Origin: JBBAEA01 sp041656175
GTDB taxonomy: Bacteria > Myxococcota_A > Bradymonadia > UBA4248
DNA length: 37,853 nucleotides
Assembly (NCBI GenBank): GCA_041656175.1
Contig: JBBAEA010000012.1
Location: forward strand, 1-37,853
Direction: 5' to 3'
This document shows positions 34,546 through 37,853 of the stretch, piece by piece. Position 1 is the stretch's first letter. The number at the start of each line of letters is the position of its first letter. The notes beneath the pieces were generated by a model that had not been told where the DNA came from, did not search any database, and was given only the letters and a program-made list of their open reading frames with translations. The position numbers were made by a program, and so were the translations under genes.

Positions 34546-35532
34546 ATGCCCAACTACCCCACAGAATCGCAGATCATAGCGCGGATACGCGAGCGCTTCC
34601 CCACACGCGCGGATCTCGTTGGTCTTGGCATCGGCGATGATTGTGAGTGGCTAAAGCGCTGCTATCCATTGGTCACGACGGATTGCTTTGTCGAGGGTGT
34701 GCACTTTGATCTGCGCTATATGACGCTTACAGATGCGGCTTACCGCGCAATGACCGCGAACCTCAGCGATATTGCCGCTATGGGCGGTGAAGCTGGCGCC
34801 TTTTTGCTCAGTTTGGGCTTAGTGCCAAAACGCTTTGTACTCTCCCAGCTCGATCTATTTATGGATGGAATCCTCGAATGCATTCACGATCACGCGGCTA
34901 CGGAGTGTTTTTTGGCCGGCGGAGACGTGGTGCGAAGCCCGAATTCGCTTTTCTTTAACATCTGTATGCTTGGGAGCGTTTCAGAGGGGGCGCCTTTAAC
35001 ACGTTCGGCTGCCGCACCTGGTGACCTACTCGTTGTTTTTGGCGCTCTAGGGCAAGCGGCGCTGGGTTTTGGACTTTTAGAGAAAGGCGTTAAAGAAGAA
35101 CGCTTTTCGCCGTTTTATGATGCATTTTTGCGCCCAAAAGCACAGCTCAAACTTGGGAAGCGCTTGCGTGAGCTAGCGCATGCTGCGATGGATCTATCGG
35201 ACGGATTGTTGCAAGATTGTCCGAAGCTTTTAGCGCAAAGTCGCATAGGTGCTGAAATTTACGTGGACGCATTAGAATTAAGTGAGCTTGAACGCGAGGC
35301 AGCAGAGATCTTAAAATTACGCCCGCTCGATCTTGCGCTCCAAGGGGGTGAGGATTTTAGCCTCCTTGCGGCTATTGCGCCCGATCGCCTTGAAAGCGCG
35401 CAAGTTATAGCCAAAGAACTCGGTGTTGCCATGCAAATCGTTGGTAAATGCGTTGAAGCTCCGGGGCTAAACTGTTACAATGCTACGCGCGAGTACGTTG
35501 TACAAAGCTGCGGCTTTGAGCACTTTGAATGA
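34546..35532 (+). CDS. thiL: Thiamine-monophosphate kinase
   Basis: Phosphorylates thiamine monophosphate to the active cofactor thiamine diphosphate with ATP. The 328 residues carry the PurM-like kinase motifs in order: GIGDDCEW, TTDCFVEGVHF, NLSDIAAMGG, CFLAGGDVVRS, AMDLSDGLLQD and ALQGGEDFSLL. Asp residues in the first and fifth blocks bind magnesium. It follows coaBC by four bases, and both serve cofactor synthesis. A Shine-Dalgarno sequence is not evident, which also holds for several neighbours; coupling from coaBC translation would serve. The methyltransferase-like gene lies 62 bases downstream. Confidence 0.96.
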   Translation: MPNYPTESQIIARIRERFPTRADLVGLGIGDDCEWLKRCYPLVTTDCFVEGVHFDLRYMTLTDAAYRAMTANLSDIAAMGGEAGAFLLSLGLVPKRFVLSQLDLFMDGILECIHDHAATECFLAGGDVVRSPNSLFFNICMLGSVSEGAPLTRSAAAPGDLLVVFGALGQAALGFGLLEKGVKEERFSPFYDAFLRPKAQLKLGKRLRELAHAAMDLSDGLLQDCPKLLAQSRIGAEIYVDALELSELEREAAEILKLRPLDLALQGGEDFSLLAAIAPDRLESAQVIAKELGVAMQIVGKCVEAPGLNCYNATREYVVQSCGFEHFE

Positions 35533-35594
35533 TTCGATGCAAATTTTTCTAACAATAATCCAAGTATACGGGTTTTTATCGTATAAAATTCCAT

Positions 35595-36452
35595 ATGAAA
35601 CAGGCTCAACCAGAAAAAATGGATCGTGCCCAACAAACGCATGAGCGCCTACAACGCCAGAAGCGCATTGATGAGACATACGTCGAAAGTAGTTGGATGC
35701 GATTAGTCGACGCTCTTTTAGTCGAAATTAGTCTTGGGCGCGCTTTGCCCTATAACTCCATGATTTTATTGCCCGAGCTGCGTATGACGACACTGTTGCG
35801 CACGCTAGTCGAGAGCTTTCCTAAGCAAATTAAGCTCATGATCGTCGATCAAAGCAACACCCGCTTTGATATGCTTCGCGCTATCGTCCCCGCACACATG
35901 GCCAACGCGTACTTTTCTACGCAGATGCTAAGTGCTCTTAACTACTCCGACAACGTTTTCGATCTTGTCTTGACCCAACTCAGCCTCACTTCCTTAAGCC
36001 AGCACATGCGCATCTTTCCCGAGTACCATCGGGTCTTGAAACCTAACGCATCTTTTGTTTTCGCCACCCCCATCGAAGGCACTCTCTCGCCTTTTTTCGA
36101 CTTTTTGAGCGAATCCTTGCTCAAACTTGCCGTTGTCAATCGCGACAGCATCATCGGTGAACTTAGGCAAGCTATGCAGCCGCAATTTATCCGCCAAATG
36201 CTCGCGGGCTACGGTTTTCGCGTTATTTCCGAGGACGTCGTCTCCTTCTCCATGCAATTCCCCAGCACCGAAGACTTTCTTTTCTCAACCCTTATCGAAT
36301 CCTTCTACCTCGCCGCCTGCCTCAACATTTTGCCTCGCCAAGAGGGTAAAACCTTGCTAACCCAAGTTGTTAAGTCCTTCCACCACTATTACCAAGGTTT
36401 GGGAATCGACGCAGATATGCACATGCTCTGCGTTTTGTGCGAAAAAACCTAG
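35595..36452 (+). CDS. Degenerate class I methyltransferase-like protein
   Basis: A 285-residue protein with the pattern of a BioC/Methyltransf_11-type enzyme but a broken SAM site. The glycine-rich motif I, usually DxGxGxG, is replaced by ILLPELRMT near residues 57-65. Motif II remains as the LMIVDQSNTR strand with Asp85, followed by MLSALNYSDNVFDLVL and the YHRVLKPNASFVFATP strand typical of the family. Without motif I, SAM binding may be lost, and the protein may be a structural or regulatory relative. The C-terminal helical part is not recognisable. A TATAAA box ends only seven bases before the ATG; no ribosome-binding site is visible. It is the last gene of the plus-strand block. Confidence 0.75.
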   Translation: MKQAQPEKMDRAQQTHERLQRQKRIDETYVESSWMRLVDALLVEISLGRALPYNSMILLPELRMTTLLRTLVESFPKQIKLMIVDQSNTRFDMLRAIVPAHMANAYFSTQMLSALNYSDNVFDLVLTQLSLTSLSQHMRIFPEYHRVLKPNASFVFATPIEGTLSPFFDFLSESLLKLAVVNRDSIIGELRQAMQPQFIRQMLAGYGFRVISEDVVSFSMQFPSTEDFLFSTLIESFYLAACLNILPRQEGKTLLTQVVKSFHHYYQGLGIDADMHMLCVLCEKT

Positions 36453-36479
36453 TTTTTGTGTGTTCTGAATGCACATCTT

Positions 36480-36550
36480 TGGGGAGGCGCTCTTGGCAAA
36501 TTCGCGCAATTTAAAGGAAGCATGCGCGTAGAGGGGCTTTAGAGCCCCCT
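36480..36550 (-). repeat. GTAG-hairpin element, copy 9 (short)
   Basis: Begins GGGGAGGCGCTCTTGGC and keeps the AAATTCGCGCAATT and GGAAGCATGCGCGTAG blocks. It closes with the hairpin GGGGCT-TTAG-AGCCCC (36533-36548). It lies between the convergent methyltransferase-like gene and the frameshifted lipoprotein gene, where it could terminate both transcripts. Confidence 0.7.
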
Positions 36551-36576
36551 ACAATGCTCCGAATCAAAAGCTACTA

Positions 36577-37610
36577 TCATTCATTACAATACGTATCATC
36601 ACCCCCAAAACGCATTTTGCAAATGATCTTTCTTGCTTCCTTAGGGCTTATATAAATGCTTTTACACTCTTTGTTATTAAAGCATGTATGTCCATAAGGG
36701 CATATATTTTCTCCACAGCTGCAGCCCTCTTTTTTACGACATGCCCAGTTAAATTCTGTGTAAATTGGCGCCATATAGCCATGGCCCCATACGTAATAAT
36801 GACCTATCATACAAGCATAATCCTCAACATTTTTGGGCATTTCATAAGTATTACATAGCTGTGGTCTATCCCTCTTCCAAGAAAAGAAAAAAGGAACTTC
36901 TTCGATAAAGCTTGTATAAATATAGTAGGAATAGTCTAAAACAGCAATCTCACTCAAATCTTCAAAAACATCTTGATAACCATCATGCATTTCATAAAGA
37001 GTACCGTCATATTCGTACTCTTCGTCAGGTGCAATATTTCCTGTGGTTGGGGCACTATAGATCATTTTTCCTTCATAAATATCATAATAGGGACTCCATA
37101 AACAGAGCCCATTTCGACAGAACTCCTGATTTTTGCAGCGTTTCTTTCCACATAGACAGCCATTCTTTTGATCGCACCGAGCATAGCCCCATGCCGAAAT
37201 ATACTGGCTCGGGTCTTTAATGGACTTATCTGCACCTGCTTGAAAGATACATTGTCCATTGTAGCATTGAGTGCTTGCGGGACATGTATTAATAAATACT
37301 GTCGTGGTAGTTGTCTGAGGCTTTAAAGTCATCAGAAAGCGCTGTAAATCTCTTTTCCCAGCAATCATCATTTTGAGGGATTTTTACACCATTGCATTCA
37401 CAAGCATTTTTATGGATGCAAGTTTTTGTAAGTTGGTAGCTCACTTTCTCACCACAGCATTTTGTGGCAACAAATTGTACATTTTTTTCTCAATACGGCT
37501 GTTCTTCCACATGCCTTCTATATTGTGTGCAGAAAGTTCTTCTTTGCTGGTGCCCATGATAATATTATAAAAATACCAAAAGCTATAAAAAATATTGAAT
37601 TTCTCTTCAT
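36577..37610 (-). pseudogene. Frameshifted Cys-rich lipoprotein gene
   Basis: The coding signal is spread over three frames. An ATG at 37610 opens a signal peptide (MKRNSIFFIAFGIFIILS) that hits a stop soon after a shift in the TCATGGGC region; a lipobox Cys is probably lost there. The second frame reads GTSKEELSAHNIEGMW up to an A7 run (37482-37488), where the third frame takes over (VATKCCGEKVSYQL, CIHKNACECNG) until a stop at 37291. The final frame resumes near 37290-37330 (INTCPASTQCYNGQC) and continues to the stop at 36577, including CGKKRCKNQEFC and CGENICPYGHTC modules. Intact, the protein would be about 345 residues and resemble the other Cys-rich lipoproteins of the window. Natural decay, slippage at homopolymers or sequencing error are all possible. 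Confidence 0.75.
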
Positions 37611-37675
37611 GATTAAGATCTTGCTTTGTTTAAGGATACTCTGATGAGTGTGATATGAGAGCTTTATATTTTTGT

Positions 37676-37734
37676 GGGGGAAGTGTCCCCCTACGCCGCA
37701 ACCCCGCTCTGTGCGCGGGTTTGCGTCTACCCCC
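37676..37734 (+). repeat. GTAG-hairpin element, copy 10 (minimal form)
   Basis: The shortest clear member: hairpin GGGGG-AAGTGT-CCCCC, then CTACGCCGCAACCCCGC, a loop, GCGGGTTTGCGTC and TACCCCC. The whole core is one stem (GCAACCCCGC with GCGGGTTTGC), showing the minimal unit of the family without the long palindromic insert. Confidence 0.75.
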
Positions 37735-37853
37735 TTGTAAGTAATCTATTGCTATGTTTAGCTAGCATAGCACGAAGTGCGGTGAGCGTTTCTACCCCCT
37801 TGGGCTTAAAAGCCTGTCATGGAGATCACCCCCCGCACTTCAACCTTATGCCG
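37735..37853 (+). repeat. Further GTAG-type repeat material at the window edge
   Basis: After copy 10, GCTATG and CATAGC form a short stem (about 37751-37770), followed by GTGAGCGTTTCTACCCCC, the same end as in the family. Then GGGCTTAAAAGCC and a run CACCCCCC follow to the edge. It looks like a second unit sharing its border with copy 10. No gene is visible in 37611-37853. Confidence 0.5.

Noticed and set aside
37676..37853. CRISPR array at the right edge
   Set aside because: The repeated C-runs are borders of palindromic elements, not equal-length direct repeats with unique spacers, and no cas gene is near.
1..37853. tRNA, rRNA or origin sequences
   Set aside because: No T-arm-like GGTTCGAATCC block with a cloverleaf, no rRNA core sequence and no DnaA-box cluster was recognised by eye in any spacer.

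Overview
The window looks like a chromosomal segment of a free-living or host-associated Gram-negative bacterium of the old 'deltaproteobacterial' type (Myxococcota or Bradymonadota-like). This is inferred from the many cysteine-rich surface lipoproteins, an outer-membrane barrel protein ending in Phe, lipoprotein serpins, and zinc-ribbon/FHA and SUMF1-domain proteins mixed with ordinary housekeeping genes. No rRNA, tRNA, CRISPR array, transposase or phage gene was recognised, so the taxonomy stays an inference.

Layout. 1-2159 (minus) is a Cys-rich lipoprotein with FG-GAP-like repeats, cut by the window edge. 2582-4180 (plus) is a Cys-repeat lipoprotein with a beta-helix. 5069-9129 (plus) holds ileS and rpe. 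9353-18065 is a minus-strand block: an FHA-domain protein, a SUMF1-fold lipoprotein, two tandem lipoprotein serpins, a POT-type peptide transporter and glyS. 18387-36452 is a plus-strand block: an M29-like aminopeptidase, rsmG, a giant Cys-rich lipoprotein, a gluzincin/beta-propeller/outer-membrane-barrel fusion, then lon, a lipoprotein overlapping lon, gpsA, panD, a metallophosphoesterase, a small anchored protein, coaBC, thiL and a degenerate methyltransferase. 36577-37610 (minus) is a frameshifted Cys-rich lipoprotein gene.

How the genes work together. ileS, glyS and rsmG serve translation. panD and coaBC supply two steps of pantothenate/CoA synthesis, thiL completes thiamine diphosphate, gpsA feeds phospholipid synthesis, rpe serves the pentose phosphate pathway and lon handles protein quality control. 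The accessory layer is a secreted or surface proteome: proteases, protease inhibitors (serpins P1 Arg and P1 Ala), a peptide importer and Cys-rich adhesin-like lipoproteins. It would suit a cell that digests protein outside while protecting its own envelope.

The most unusual signal is not a gene. At least eleven intergenic spaces or sub-spaces carry members of a modular, structured repeat family. Each is bounded by G-runs and GTAG (GGGGGTAGCG at one end, GCGTAG followed by a G5-6/C5-6 hairpin at the other). Between these ends lies a palindromic core whose two arms change together from copy to copy. Two further repeat families (a 21-bp-stem hairpin and a 58-bp element) and one 16-bp IS-end-like inverted pair are also present. 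The main family resembles REP/REPIN elements in having GTAG beside a hairpin, but is otherwise unlike those I know.
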